Assembly (NCBI RefSeq): GCF_020662265.1
Contig: NZ_VEWM01000010.1
Span: 310,001 to 374,000 of the forward strand
DNA: 64,000 nt
Direction: 5' to 3'
Source of the DNA: Psychrobacter sp. I-STPA6b
Lineage (GTDB): Bacteria; Pseudomonadota; Gammaproteobacteria; Pseudomonadales; Moraxellaceae
In this document: piece after piece, positions 46,674-55,373 of the stretch
How positions within the stretch are numbered: the stretch's first letter is position 1
How the letters are laid out: each line of letters opens with the position of its first letter
Translations under genes and position numbers: made by a program
Notes under the pieces: generated by a model
Told to the model about the DNA's origin: nothing
Database searches by the model: none
What the model saw: the letters and a program-made list of their open reading frames with translations, nothing else

Positions 46674-47669
46674 ATGTCGGTAAATACTCGTAAACTCCTG
46701 TGGCATGGCAGTATTTTTTTGCTGACTTTGATGATATTTGTCCTTGCCATCAAAGCATTATATGGGTTAACTCAAAGCATTAGTCTTGATGATGTCTGGC
46801 AGGCGATTGATCAGATTCCTAATATTAATATTTTCTTTGCCGTATTGGTCGTTGCTTTTGGTTATTTAATTTTGACTTTATATGATGCGATTGCTCTAAA
46901 ACATATGGGTAGTCGGCTTCCATTTCGCAAGATTGCTTTTACCTCATTTACCGCTTATGCCATTGGACATACAATTGGACTTGCCGTATTGTCTGCTTCA
47001 GGGGTGCGTTATCGTATGTATCGGGTTAGTGGTGTTCAACCTGAGCATATTGCCAATGTGATTTGGTTGGTGTCAATGGCGTTTACTTTTGGTATTTCGA
47101 CATTGGTGGCGTTGTCTTTGGCGTTCAATCCAGATGCTCTTATTGTGATGTTGGGACAGTTAGATGAGCATTTGGCAAGTGCATCAGCTGGTATCCCAAG
47201 CTTTATGAGAGAGCGGGCAGTTATTCAGGGTATGGGTATTGCCATGTTAGTCGCTATTTTGTCGATTATCGTTTGGTCTGGTAAGTCGGGGCGACATGTT
47301 AAAATTCGTGGTTGGCGTTTTGATTTACCACCATCATGGATGTTAATACAGCAAATTGTAATATCTATTATTGACTTGGCAAGTGTGGCATTTGTTTTAT
47401 ATCTGTTGTTGCCACAGACAGCAGATATCAGCTTTATTATGGTATTTTCAGCCTTTATCCAGTCGATGATTTTGGCGATTTTAAGCCATGTTCCTGGTGG
47501 TTTAGGGGTGTTTGAGGTGACGATGATAGCATCATTACCTCAGGTAGATAAGCCTTATTTATTAGCAGTATTACTATTATTTCGTTTGTTATATTATATT
47601 TTGCCATTTCTGTTGGCTGTATTATTTTTTATCATCCATGAGATATGGTTGCGCCTTCGAGAGCGCTGA
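46674..47669 (+). CDS. YbhN/UPF0104 family membrane protein (LPG synthase TM-like)
   Basis: 331 residues with about eight membrane helices. Seen: YDAIALKHMG, FTAYAIGHTIGLAVLSASGVRYRMY and SHVPGGLGVFEVTMIASLP, which match the flippase-like module of MprF and the YbhN family. No synthase domain is present, so it is not a full MprF. A role in lipid flipping or glycan/lipid transport is inferred. The start at 46674 is an ATG; an upstream GTG at 46668 would add two residues. Confidence 0.8.
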   Translation: MSVNTRKLLWHGSIFLLTLMIFVLAIKALYGLTQSISLDDVWQAIDQIPNINIFFAVLVVAFGYLILTLYDAIALKHMGSRLPFRKIAFTSFTAYAIGHTIGLAVLSASGVRYRMYRVSGVQPEHIANVIWLVSMAFTFGISTLVALSLAFNPDALIVMLGQLDEHLASASAGIPSFMRERAVIQGMGIAMLVAILSIIVWSGKSGRHVKIRGWRFDLPPSWMLIQQIVISIIDLASVAFVLYLLLPQTADISFIMVFSAFIQSMILAILSHVPGGLGVFEVTMIASLPQVDKPYLLAVLLLFRLLYYILPFLLAVLFFIIHEIWLRLRER

Positions 47670-47718
47670 TAATATCAACCAGTTATATAAAGCTGGCTTT
47701 CAATACAGTTATTGATAG

Positions 47719-48489
47719 TTATTGAATTTGTTTTGTTGGTAAGAAATAGCCTTGCGCTTCTGTATTGTTTTGCTTGATTTGAGCCAGTGTTTGTTCAAGG
47801 TCTGGATAGCCATTTTGATTGTGGCAAAGTTCATCAAATAGGCTGTAGATAACTCGTGTCATGGCGATGACACTCTGGGTAAGATAGTCAAGTATGCTGT
47901 CATTAAGACCTGTATATTCGACATCAATGGCATTTTTAAAGCGAATTTCACCATCTCTTAAATCAATTTCGATATTACCGAGCATTAAGTCGTAGTTAAT
48001 TTGTGAGGCAAGCGTTAGTCCGGCTGATATTTGCTCAGGTGTGAGTGAGAAAGGTAAGATACCATAGACTGCCAGTAAGTTGTTATGTTCATTGATACGA
48101 TAAAGACAACCCCACTCAATATCATCACTTTGCATGCCTAAGGTGATATGGTGAATGGACTGGCCCGGTGACGTGATGGATTGTGAGGTGTCACTTTTTG
48201 GGGGATAGTGTGTAAACTTCCAGCCTTTTTTGCCAAGGTACTCTGTAACAGTTGTTGTAATGGCGCTTTTTTCTTGTGCTGTTTGTTTTTGTTTGATATT
48301 GGGTTGTTTGTCTGTGGTGTTAATGGTGGAGGTTTTTGCATTAGTAGAGCTTTTTACCTCTTGGGTAGGTTCTTGTTGGGCAGATTCTTGAGTTGTTGCC
48401 TTGGTTTGTGACTGCATACGTCCACGTAGAGCTTGTTTGACTTTTTGCCATAGTGTTACTTTTTTCGTTTGTTTTTTATGTTTGGTCAT
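47719..48489 (-). CDS. YbjN domain protein
   Basis: 256 residues. The first 75 are Lys, Thr and Gln-rich and appear disordered. The rest resembles the YbjN fold (type III chaperone-like): YLGKKGWKFTHYPPKS, WGCLYRINEHNNLLAVYGIL and LTLASQINYDLMLGNIEIDL, with helical NDSILDYLTQSVIAMTRVIY at the end. In enterics YbjN affects motility and stress tolerance; here no link is visible. Convergent with the YbhN-type gene. Confidence 0.74.
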   Translation of the reverse strand: MTKHKKQTKKVTLWQKVKQALRGRMQSQTKATTQESAQQEPTQEVKSSTNAKTSTINTTDKQPNIKQKQTAQEKSAITTTVTEYLGKKGWKFTHYPPKSDTSQSITSPGQSIHHITLGMQSDDIEWGCLYRINEHNNLLAVYGILPFSLTPEQISAGLTLASQINYDLMLGNIEIDLRDGEIRFKNAIDVEYTGLNDSILDYLTQSVIAMTRVIYSLFDELCHNQNGYPDLEQTLAQIKQNNTEAQGYFLPTKQIQ

Positions 48490-48932
48490 GATTTTAAGTG
48501 CTTGCCTATATTGTTATAAAGATAATTATTAAGTGAGCAGGTGTTTCTCTGATAGAGATTCACAGTCAGTTCTGTCTGTTAAGTGATTCTAGCATAGTTT
48601 TAGTAGAAGCCCAGACAATATACAGAAGGTATATAGTTTGCCTACTATAAATCTACCACAGCGTTAATTTCACTCAATGTACTAGGTTGTACTATCTACA
48701 TTATCTGTTTAGATTGGGTTGCCTTGTATCTATTGTAGACTTTTTCGACTCTATTTGGATGGATAGACAGTTTTGAATAGATAGTTTTGAGTGACGATGA
48801 GATATTATGGCAATGTTATTTATTGGTGATAAATAGTAAATATAGGAATATAGGGTTGGATGAGTAATACAGTGCCAGCATTCTTTGGCTATCAGCAATG
48901 ATAAGGCGTGATAGTGGATAAAGGATAATTCT
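48490..48932. other. Intergenic region upstream of ccmA, nothing identified
   Basis: About 440 bases of AT-rich sequence between the divergent YbjN and ccmA genes. No conserved motif, hairpin with T-run or repeat was seen. AAGGATA precedes the ccmA start. Confidence 0.5.
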
Positions 48933-49643
48933 ATGAGTATAGACAATATACAAGCCCCCGCATCATTGCCAGTATTATCTCTGGACAATGTGACTGTGCA
49001 ACGTGGTGATTTTGCATTATGTACAGGTGTGTCCTTACAGTTGCAGGCAGGACAGATTTGTCATTTATTGGGTGCAAATGGAACAGGAAAAACGACCTTG
49101 CTGATGCAGTTGGCAGGTCTGTTACCAATTCTACAAGGTACCGTATCTTATTTGGGTCAGCAAGGGTTGCCTGTTCAGCCCATTTATGTGACTCATCAGT
49201 TAGGTATTCATCCACATTTAACAGTAGCACAAAATTTACAATTTTTGCTGAATTTATATGGTGTGGAAGCAAGTACAGAACAGCTTGCTGATGCATTGGA
49301 TTGGGTCGGATTATCTGGTTTTGAGGCAATGAGTAGTGCGCAGTTATCAGCAGGTCAGACTCGACGTGTTACCTTAGCACGTTTATATCTAATGACCGCA
49401 CAAAGAACACCCTTGTGGTTGCTTGATGAGCCATTTACGGCTTTGGATGTTGATATGGTGGCACATTTGGAGAGGCATTTACAACGTTTCGTTAGTGAAG
49501 GTGGTGCAGTATTAATGACCAGTCATCAGCCAGTGCAAGTGGCAACACAGCATTTGGATTTATCTGATTATATAAGTGTTGATGAGTGTGATATGGATGA
49601 GAGATATGATGAGTTTAATATCTCTGATGATGATACGATATAA
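48933..49643 (+). CDS. ccmA: Heme exporter ATP-binding protein CcmA
   Basis: ATPase of the CcmABCD complex that releases holo-CcmE during cytochrome c maturation. Seen: Walker A LLGANGTGKTT (residues 45-55), signature QLSAGQTRRVTLARL, Walker B PLWLLDEPFTALD, and the switch His in MTSHQPV. 236 residues; the final 25 are an acidic Asp/Glu-rich tail not typical of the family. It heads the ccmABCDE run on the plus strand. Confidence 0.95.
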   Translation: MSIDNIQAPASLPVLSLDNVTVQRGDFALCTGVSLQLQAGQICHLLGANGTGKTTLLMQLAGLLPILQGTVSYLGQQGLPVQPIYVTHQLGIHPHLTVAQNLQFLLNLYGVEASTEQLADALDWVGLSGFEAMSSAQLSAGQTRRVTLARLYLMTAQRTPLWLLDEPFTALDVDMVAHLERHLQRFVSEGGAVLMTSHQPVQVATQHLDLSDYISVDECDMDERYDEFNISDDDTI

Positions 49644-49687
49644 TAGCAAGATAATATAATGAATCATAATATGAATAAATAGCGCCT

Positions 49688-50443
49688 ATGATACCAACTG
49701 AGCAACCAATATCTGAGCCTAAGGTAGGTTTGGAAGAAAATTATTCTGAGGTCAGCCGTGTTATGAGCCCTCAAAGTATTGGCTTTGTGCAACTGTGGCG
49801 ACGAGAGTGGCAGGTTAAGCAACAAGGTGCGGTACAATGGTTATATCCCTTAGTGTTGTTTTTGGTCATCATCACATTATTTCCATTAGCAGTGGGTAGT
49901 GAGCCACAGTTATTACAGCGTTTGGGTGTACCAGCCGTATGGATTGCAACCTTATTATCTTTGGTAATGGGCATTGATGGTATTTTTAAGTCAGCGCTGG
50001 ATAATGGGACATTGACGCAACTGGTAGCTTCTCGGGCATCTATTCCAGTATGGACATTGGTACGGTTATTGATACATTGGCTATTTAGTAGTGGTTTGGT
50101 TGCGTTATTAAGTTTATTGGCAGTGCCGTTATTTGGACTTTCTTGGAGTGAGGCAGGATTATTGTCGCTATCAATTATAGTGGGTAGTCCAATATTGTTA
50201 ATGCTTTCAGCGATTGCTAGTAGCTTAACGTTATCATTAAAAAATGGTGCTGTGTTAGTACCCTTAATTGCACTACCAATGCAGTTACCAGTTTTAATTT
50301 TTGCTACAGGTGCGGTTGATTTGTTTAGTACAGGTATGAATGCACTGCCTATTTTAGCTTTGTTATTGGCAGGTAGTATTATAGCGGTTATTATCACCCC
50401 GTGGGTCATTGCACTGACATTACGTATGTCATGGCTTAATTGA
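49688..50443 (+). CDS. ccmB: Heme exporter protein CcmB
   Basis: Integral membrane subunit of the CcmABCD complex. Seen: six hydrophobic segments; FVQLWRREWQVKQQGAVQWL before the first helix, SALDNGTLTQLVASR in the first loop, and LKNGAVLVPLIALPMQLPVL matching the family. 251 residues with an extended polar N terminus of about 35. 44 bases after ccmA. Confidence 0.94.
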   Translation: MIPTEQPISEPKVGLEENYSEVSRVMSPQSIGFVQLWRREWQVKQQGAVQWLYPLVLFLVIITLFPLAVGSEPQLLQRLGVPAVWIATLLSLVMGIDGIFKSALDNGTLTQLVASRASIPVWTLVRLLIHWLFSSGLVALLSLLAVPLFGLSWSEAGLLSLSIIVGSPILLMLSAIASSLTLSLKNGAVLVPLIALPMQLPVLIFATGAVDLFSTGMNALPILALLLAGSIIAVIITPWVIALTLRMSWLN

Positions 50444-50546
50444 TGCCGTTTTTTTGCTATAATATGCTTGTCAAAATATAAGTGTCTACATTATTGAATG
50501 TTGATGCACTTGATTCCCTTTCTTCTGGCTTTAAAGGTTAAACCCC

Positions 50547-51329
50547 ATGCCAAATGCCAATAATCTGCACAATCCTTCCTTTTTACAACGTCTTTGGCAA
50601 GGTTTTTTGACCACTGTTGGTACACGTGAGTTTTTCCGAATCTTTGCACCATGGGTAAAATGGCTAGCAGGTTTGGCAACGATATTTCTACTCATTGGTA
50701 GCATATGGGGTCTGGCGTTTGCACCACCTGATTATCTTCAGGGTAATAGCTATCGCATTATTTTTATTCATGTGCCAACGGCAAGTATTGCATTGTCTAT
50801 TTATTTTGCTATGGCAGTGTTGGGCGTTATCTTTTTGGTATGGCGTATCAAAACTGCAAATCTAGTGGCACAAGCGATTGCACCGATTGGCTTTCTACTG
50901 TGTGTATTGAGCTTATTAACTGGCTCAATTTGGGCAAAGCCAACATGGGGAACATTTTGGGTGTGGGATGCACGGTTAACCTCTATGTTAATTTTGGCAT
51001 TTTTGTATGCAGGCGTGATGGCATTATTTATGGCATTTGAGTCATCACCAAATCGTGGTAAAGCGGCAGCGATTTTATCTATTGTTGGTGCTGTTAATCT
51101 TCCCATTATTAAGTATTCAGTGAATTGGTGGAATACATTGCATCAAGGTGCAACTTTTACCATCACAGATGCACCAAAAATGTCAGCAGATATGTGGTTG
51201 CCTTTATTGTTAATGGTTATTGGTAGTTATTTATTGGTTGCTGCTTTGGCAATATATCGTACCAATACACTGATTTTACGCCGTGACCAAAACAAGGCAT
51301 GGGTAAAAGAGTATGTCAGACAGCACTGA
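50547..51329 (+). CDS. ccmC: Heme handling protein CcmC
   Basis: Loads heme onto CcmE in the periplasm. Seen: six membrane helices, IFIHVPTASIALSIYFA with a heme-ligand His, the WWD domain with WGTFWVWDARLTSMLILAFL, and YSVNWWNTLHQGATF with the second conserved His. 260 residues. AAAGG precedes the start. Confidence 0.96.
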   Translation: MPNANNLHNPSFLQRLWQGFLTTVGTREFFRIFAPWVKWLAGLATIFLLIGSIWGLAFAPPDYLQGNSYRIIFIHVPTASIALSIYFAMAVLGVIFLVWRIKTANLVAQAIAPIGFLLCVLSLLTGSIWAKPTWGTFWVWDARLTSMLILAFLYAGVMALFMAFESSPNRGKAAAILSIVGAVNLPIIKYSVNWWNTLHQGATFTITDAPKMSADMWLPLLLMVIGSYLLVAALAIYRTNTLILRRDQNKAWVKEYVRQH

Positions 51330-51449
51330 GAGTGTATGTCATTTTATCAGGTGGCATAAGACGATACATGTGATGATTATGCAATTGTGGTCGTCTTATT
51401 ATTCGCCAATCTAGCCCGTCATGAACTAATCCATATTAAGGAATTGTGA

Positions 51450-51665
51450 ATGCAGCCATATTTTTATACTTTCCAAGAGTTTCTAGCAATGGGCAAACAT
51501 GGTGTTTATGTTTGGAGTTGCTGGGGACTGACTGTGATGGTCATCATGGGTTTTATTTTATATAGTCGCCAGCAGCGCCAAGCGGTTATTAAACAGCTAC
51601 GAGTGCAGCAAGCCCGTCAACAACAGACTCGGACGCGCAAGCACGTTACCTCAACTCGTCAGTAG
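51450..51665 (+). CDS. ccmD: Heme exporter protein CcmD
   Basis: Small membrane subunit needed to release holo-CcmE from CcmABC. Seen: FQEFLAMGKHGVYVWSCWGL, one membrane helix, and a basic Arg/Gln-rich cytoplasmic tail (RQQRQAVIKQLRVQQARQQQ). 71 residues, typical. Position between ccmC and ccmE supports the call. Confidence 0.9.
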   Translation: MQPYFYTFQEFLAMGKHGVYVWSCWGLTVMVIMGFILYSRQQRQAVIKQLRVQQARQQQTRTRKHVTSTRQ

Positions 51666-51805
51666 TTAGTAGTCACTCATAAGCAGATGGATAGTTTTAT
51701 TTGTCTGTCTTTGCAGTTTTTGTATTTGCATGATTGATATTAAGTTTTAAGTGGGTGTTTATAGCCCATTTGATGGTTGCAAAATACATACTGGGAAGAT
51801 ACGTC

Positions 51806-51877
51806 ATGGAAAATCATCTATTGCATAATATGGCAATTTTGAGTGATGCTCATTCCTTCTTTTATATTTCTAGATAA
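51806..51877 (+). CDS. Possible 23-codon leader ORF before ccmE
   Basis: ATG preceded by GGGAAG, reading MENHLLHNMAILSDAHSFFY and three more residues, with the stop TAAGG overlapping the ribosome site of ccmE. Such placement would allow translational coupling. It has no known homologue and may be a chance frame. Confidence 0.25.
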   Translation: MENHLLHNMAILSDAHSFFYISR

Positions 51878-51886
51878 GGTCGATTT

Positions 51887-52411
51887 ATGAATCCTGTCCG
51901 ACGCAAAAAGCTGATTTGGGTATTGGCGACACTTGCTGGTGCAATTGTTGCGGTAGTTTTGGTTATTTATGCCATTGGTCAGCAGACAGATTTTTACTTT
52001 GATCCCACTGCGATTGCTGCTGGTGAAGCACCACAGGATAAACGTATTCGAGCTGGCGGTATGGTAGTTGCTGGCAGTGTAAAACGAGATCCAAGCAATG
52101 AAGTTAATGTGCAGTTTGAGATTACGGACTTTAATGCTACTGTTCCCGTCACTTATCAGGGTATTTTGCCAGATTTATTTGCAGAAAATTCGGGGGTGGT
52201 TGCCACAGGAAAAATGCAGGGTGATACTTTTGTTGCCAGTGAAGTGCTAGCAAAGCATGATGAAAACTATATGCCACCAGAAGTAGCCGCTTCACTGAAG
52301 CAAGACCATGTTGCTCGTGGCGTATCACCAGATGCAGAGCAGTTTAGCCCTGCTATTCCAGTAGCTCAGAATGATGAGCAAGGAAATCGAGCCACAACCA
52401 CTTTAGAGTAA
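51887..52411 (+). CDS. ccmE: Cytochrome c maturation heme chaperone CcmE
   Basis: Periplasmic heme carrier, covalently binding heme through a His. Seen: an N-terminal membrane anchor (about 8-29), [31 protein letters not shown] and the heme-attachment motif [14 protein letters not shown]. 174 residues. It ends the ccmABCDE run; ccmF, ccmG and ccmH, usually downstream, are not in this window. Confidence 0.96.
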   Translation: MNPVRRKKLIWVLATLAGAIVAVVLVIYAIGQQTDFYFDPTAIAAGEAPQDKRIRAGGMVVAGSVKRDPSNEVNVQFEITDFNATVPVTYQGILPDLFAENSGVVATGKMQGDTFVASEVLAKHDENYMPPEVAASLKQDHVARGVSPDAEQFSPAIPVAQNDEQGNRATTTLE

Positions 52412-52480
52412 ATATAGTTGAAGAGTAATTAAATGGCGATGATGGCTTGACGATTACTGTTTGCTGAGGTGACCATTATT

Positions 52481-52516
52481 AAAAAACCACACCAATATAA
52501 CTTGGTGTGGTTTTTT
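52481..52516. terminator. Bidirectional terminator between ccmE and metQ
   Basis: AAAAAACCACACCAA and TTGGTGTGGTTTTTT form a perfect 15-base stem with a 6-base loop. The A and T tracts allow termination on either strand, serving ccmE and the convergent metQ. Confidence 0.95.
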
Positions 52517-52579
52517 CTATGACTTAATCATAAATATAATCAAGTGTTAGATACAGATACTAGCACTTTTATTGAGCGA

Positions 52580-53533
52580 TTACTGAGCAGTTGCTTCTGC
52601 TTGCTCATCAGTTGTCGCTTGTTCTGGTTGCTCTCCCCAGATTTTTGGATATTTATAGCCAGGGAAAGTCTCATGTGCATATTGTTTGAAAGCATCAGAG
52701 TTATAGGCGTTGGTGACATCTTTTACCCAAGGCTGATCTTTATCTGCAGTTTTTACAGCAGACCAGTTGACATAGGCAAAGCTAGGCTCTTGGAATAGTG
52801 CTTCAGTTAGTTTGATGCCTGAGTCAGTGGCATAGTTACCATTGATGATAGCAAAATCTACTTCATCACGCGCACGTGGCAACTGAGCTGCTTCTAGCTC
52901 TTTGATATCAATTTCATATTTGCTGTTATCTGCGATGTCAGATTTTGATGCTTTTAATGGGTCAATACCATCTTTTAGCTTAATCCAACCTAGCTCATTC
53001 ATCATGACCAATGCACGTGCAAAGTTACTTGGGTCATTTGGTGCAGAGACACTCATACCTTTATAAGCTTGGTCAAGTGATGTTTTCTTACCTGAGTAGA
53101 TGCCTAAAGGAGCGGTTGGTACTTGGAATACTTCAACTAAGTCTAAGTTATGTTCATTTTTAAACGTATCTAAGTAAGGCTTATGCTGGAAGACGTTGAT
53201 ATCTAAATCACCTTCAGCCAAAGCTAGATTTGGACGTACATAATCTGTAAAAGTTACCAATTTTACTTTATAGCCTTGAGCCTCAAGTTCTTTTTGGATA
53301 TTGTTACGAACCATATCAGCAAAGTCACCTTCGGTTGTACCAATAACGATGGTTTCTTTATTTGGGTCAGATTTAGTAGTCGCTGCTGTCTCAGTTTGTG
53401 ATGTTGCGTCTGTTTCAGTGGTATCTGTATTCTCTGGTGTAGAGGCATTATTACAGCCAACCAAAAGTAAACCACTGAATCCGGCTAGGGCAAATGTTGT
53501 TGCCAGTTTTTGTGCGATGGTATTGCCTATCAT
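52580..53533 (-). CDS. metQ: D-methionine ABC transporter substrate-binding lipoprotein
   Basis: NlpA/MetQ-type lipoprotein that delivers methionine to MetNI. Seen: lipobox LLLVGC (Cys27), a Thr/Glu-rich linker of about 35 residues, then EGDFADMVRNNIQKELEAQG, VTFTDYVRPNLALAEGDLDI, VSAPNDPSNFARAL and FAIINGNYATDSG, the core motifs of the family. 317 residues, longer than usual (about 270) from the linker and a Gln/Glu-rich end. Last gene of a metN-metI-metQ unit on the minus strand. Confidence 0.93.
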   Translation of the reverse strand: MIGNTIAQKLATTFALAGFSGLLLVGCNNASTPENTDTTETDATSQTETAATTKSDPNKETIVIGTTEGDFADMVRNNIQKELEAQGYKVKLVTFTDYVRPNLALAEGDLDINVFQHKPYLDTFKNEHNLDLVEVFQVPTAPLGIYSGKKTSLDQAYKGMSVSAPNDPSNFARALVMMNELGWIKLKDGIDPLKASKSDIADNSKYEIDIKELEAAQLPRARDEVDFAIINGNYATDSGIKLTEALFQEPSFAYVNWSAVKTADKDQPWVKDVTNAYNSDAFKQYAHETFPGYKYPKIWGEQPEQATTDEQAEATAQ

Positions 53534-53719
53534 AAAGGGTGATTCCTTATGTAAAAAGATGGAGCCATAATAGCACCAGAGCTTTGGGTATTAAAAATTT
53601 GCCTACTTTACCACAGTTGAACATAATTATGTTATGTTCGTATTGACTTTTTATATGACATTTATTCATTAAATATTGAATGTCATATCAGTATAACTTA
53701 CGAAATATACAGTGAGTTC

Positions 53720-54409
53720 TTAACGCTTATCTAATCTATCAGCAAGCAAATTTCCGCATGCTTGAATAGAGATGACCATCACTGAAAGCATAATAACAAT
53801 AAATATCATGACTTCTGTCTGATAGCGATAATAACCATAACGAATTGCTAAGTCACCCAAACCACCACCACCAATCATACCAGCCGCTGCTGAGTAAGAA
53901 AGCAAGCTAATACATAAGATAGTCACAGATAGTACCAGCCCTGAGCGTGCTTCGTTTAATAGCACTTTAATAATGGTAAAGGGTGTTGCTCCCATGGATT
54001 CGGTTGCTTCAATGATACCACGAGGCACTTCACGCAAGTTTTGTTCTACCAAACGGGCAAAATAAAATGAACCTGCAATGGCAAGCACTAAAGAAGCGGC
54101 AATAGGACCAATACCTGTACCAACAATGGCTTTGGTCATTGGACTCATTGCAATCATTAAAATAACGAAAGGAAAGGCGCGCATAAAGTTGGTAAAGCCA
54201 CCAATGACCGCGTATAGCGGTTTGTTCTGAAAAAGCTGGCGGTCACTGGATAAAAACAAGAAGACACCAAATATGCCACCAATAACAATGGCTACAGTGG
54301 TGGAAATACCAAGCATAACAAAAGTATCTAAGGTCGCTTGCCAAATTTCTTTGCGCATATTCCACAGGCTTGCGACTGCTGAATCTAAGGTTAAAGGGGT
54401 ACTTGCCAT
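53720..54409 (-). CDS. metI: D-methionine ABC transporter permease
   Basis: Membrane subunit of the MetNIQ importer. Seen: five membrane segments; TFVMLGISTTVAIVIGGIFG, the EAA-type coupling motif GIIEATESMGATPFTIIKVL, and SYSAAAGMIGGGGLGDLAIR. 229 residues, slightly longer than usual. It starts nine bases after the metN stop. Confidence 0.95.
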   Translation of the reverse strand: MASTPLTLDSAVASLWNMRKEIWQATLDTFVMLGISTTVAIVIGGIFGVFLFLSSDRQLFQNKPLYAVIGGFTNFMRAFPFVILMIAMSPMTKAIVGTGIGPIAASLVLAIAGSFYFARLVEQNLREVPRGIIEATESMGATPFTIIKVLLNEARSGLVLSVTILCISLLSYSAAAGMIGGGGLGDLAIRYGYYRYQTEVMIFIVIMLSVMVISIQACGNLLADRLDKR

Positions 54410-54418
54410 AAAAAATCC

Positions 54419-55186
54419 TTAGTCTTCTAGCACCAATCCACGCCCAATCGGTGTGGTAGCATGAATGGTATCACTATGAATATCAGCGACTTCGAGTAGT
54501 TTGCCTTGATGCAGTAGTGCGACTCGATGACAAAGACGACGAATGACACTCATTTCATGGGTCACAATCACGATGGTAACGCCAAGCTCTTCATTAATAT
54601 TTTTCAGACAGGTTAAGAGGCTACGAGTTGTATCTGGGTCTAGAGCAGAGGTTGGTTCATCAGCAAGTAGCACTTTAGGATTAGGTGCGATGGCTCGGGC
54701 GATACCAACTCGCTGTTTTTGTCCACCAGAGAGCTGGGCAGGATAGTGCTTTGCACGATCTGTAAGATCGACAATTTCCAGACAGCTCATCACTCGCTGA
54801 TAAATGTCTTTTTTGGGATAGCCAGAGACATGCAAGTTAAAGGCAACGTTATCAAAGACGGTACGATTAGCCATTAAATTAAACTGCTGAAATATCATAC
54901 CAATATTATGCCGAGCGACACGTAATTGGCTGGCAGATAAGGTCATGAGATTTTCACCATCCACGATAACTTCTCCACTGTCTGGGCGTTCCAGTAGATT
55001 AATCAAACGTAGTAGGGTGGACTTTCCTGCACCAGAGTAGCCCATTAAGCCAAAAATTTCACCTTGATGAATTGTTAGTGAAGTTGGCTCAACAGCCGTA
55101 AACCAGCCTGCCTTATTGGAAGCACTTTTTGTGCTATCGCTTTGAAAGCGTTTGGTGACATCTTTTAAAACAATCATATCGCTCAT
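54419..55186 (-). CDS. metN: Methionine ABC transporter ATPase lacking the NIL domain
   Basis: ATPase of MetNIQ. Seen: Walker A GYSGAGKST (residues 49-57), Q-loop FQQFNLM, signature LSGGQ (152-156), Walker B VLLADEP and switch His in VTHEMSV. Typical MetN is about 340 residues with a C-terminal NIL domain that binds methionine and shuts the transporter down; here the protein stops at 255, right after the nucleotide-binding domain, and metI follows at nine bases. An insertion of about 10 residues (QSDSTKSASN) lies near the N terminus. Confidence 0.92.
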   Translation of the reverse strand: MSDMIVLKDVTKRFQSDSTKSASNKAGWFTAVEPTSLTIHQGEIFGLMGYSGAGKSTLLRLINLLERPDSGEVIVDGENLMTLSASQLRVARHNIGMIFQQFNLMANRTVFDNVAFNLHVSGYPKKDIYQRVMSCLEIVDLTDRAKHYPAQLSGGQKQRVGIARAIAPNPKVLLADEPTSALDPDTTRSLLTCLKNINEELGVTIVIVTHEMSVIRRLCHRVALLHQGKLLEVADIHSDTIHATTPIGRGLVLED

Positions 55187-55373
55187 GATAGCGCTCGGTT
55201 ACCTATGGGGTCAGTTTGGCACAATAAAATAAAGCGTCATAATATAGCACAGTTGTCAAGCTTTGGATATGTTCAGCTGGCATGATGTTATTCAAGTAGT
55301 GAATAAGCATGGCAATTGGTTATTATTTTAAATAATAACATCAATAAATAGTAGGTTGCTGATAAGTGTTAGG

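Noticed and set aside
48701-48988. Minus-strand open frame of 95 codons upstream of ccmA
   Set aside because: It runs into the ccmA start on the opposite strand, lacks a ribosome site and has no recognisable features.
49771-50409. Minus-strand open frame of 212 codons
   Set aside because: It is antisense to ccmB, whose membrane topology and conserved neighbours are clear.
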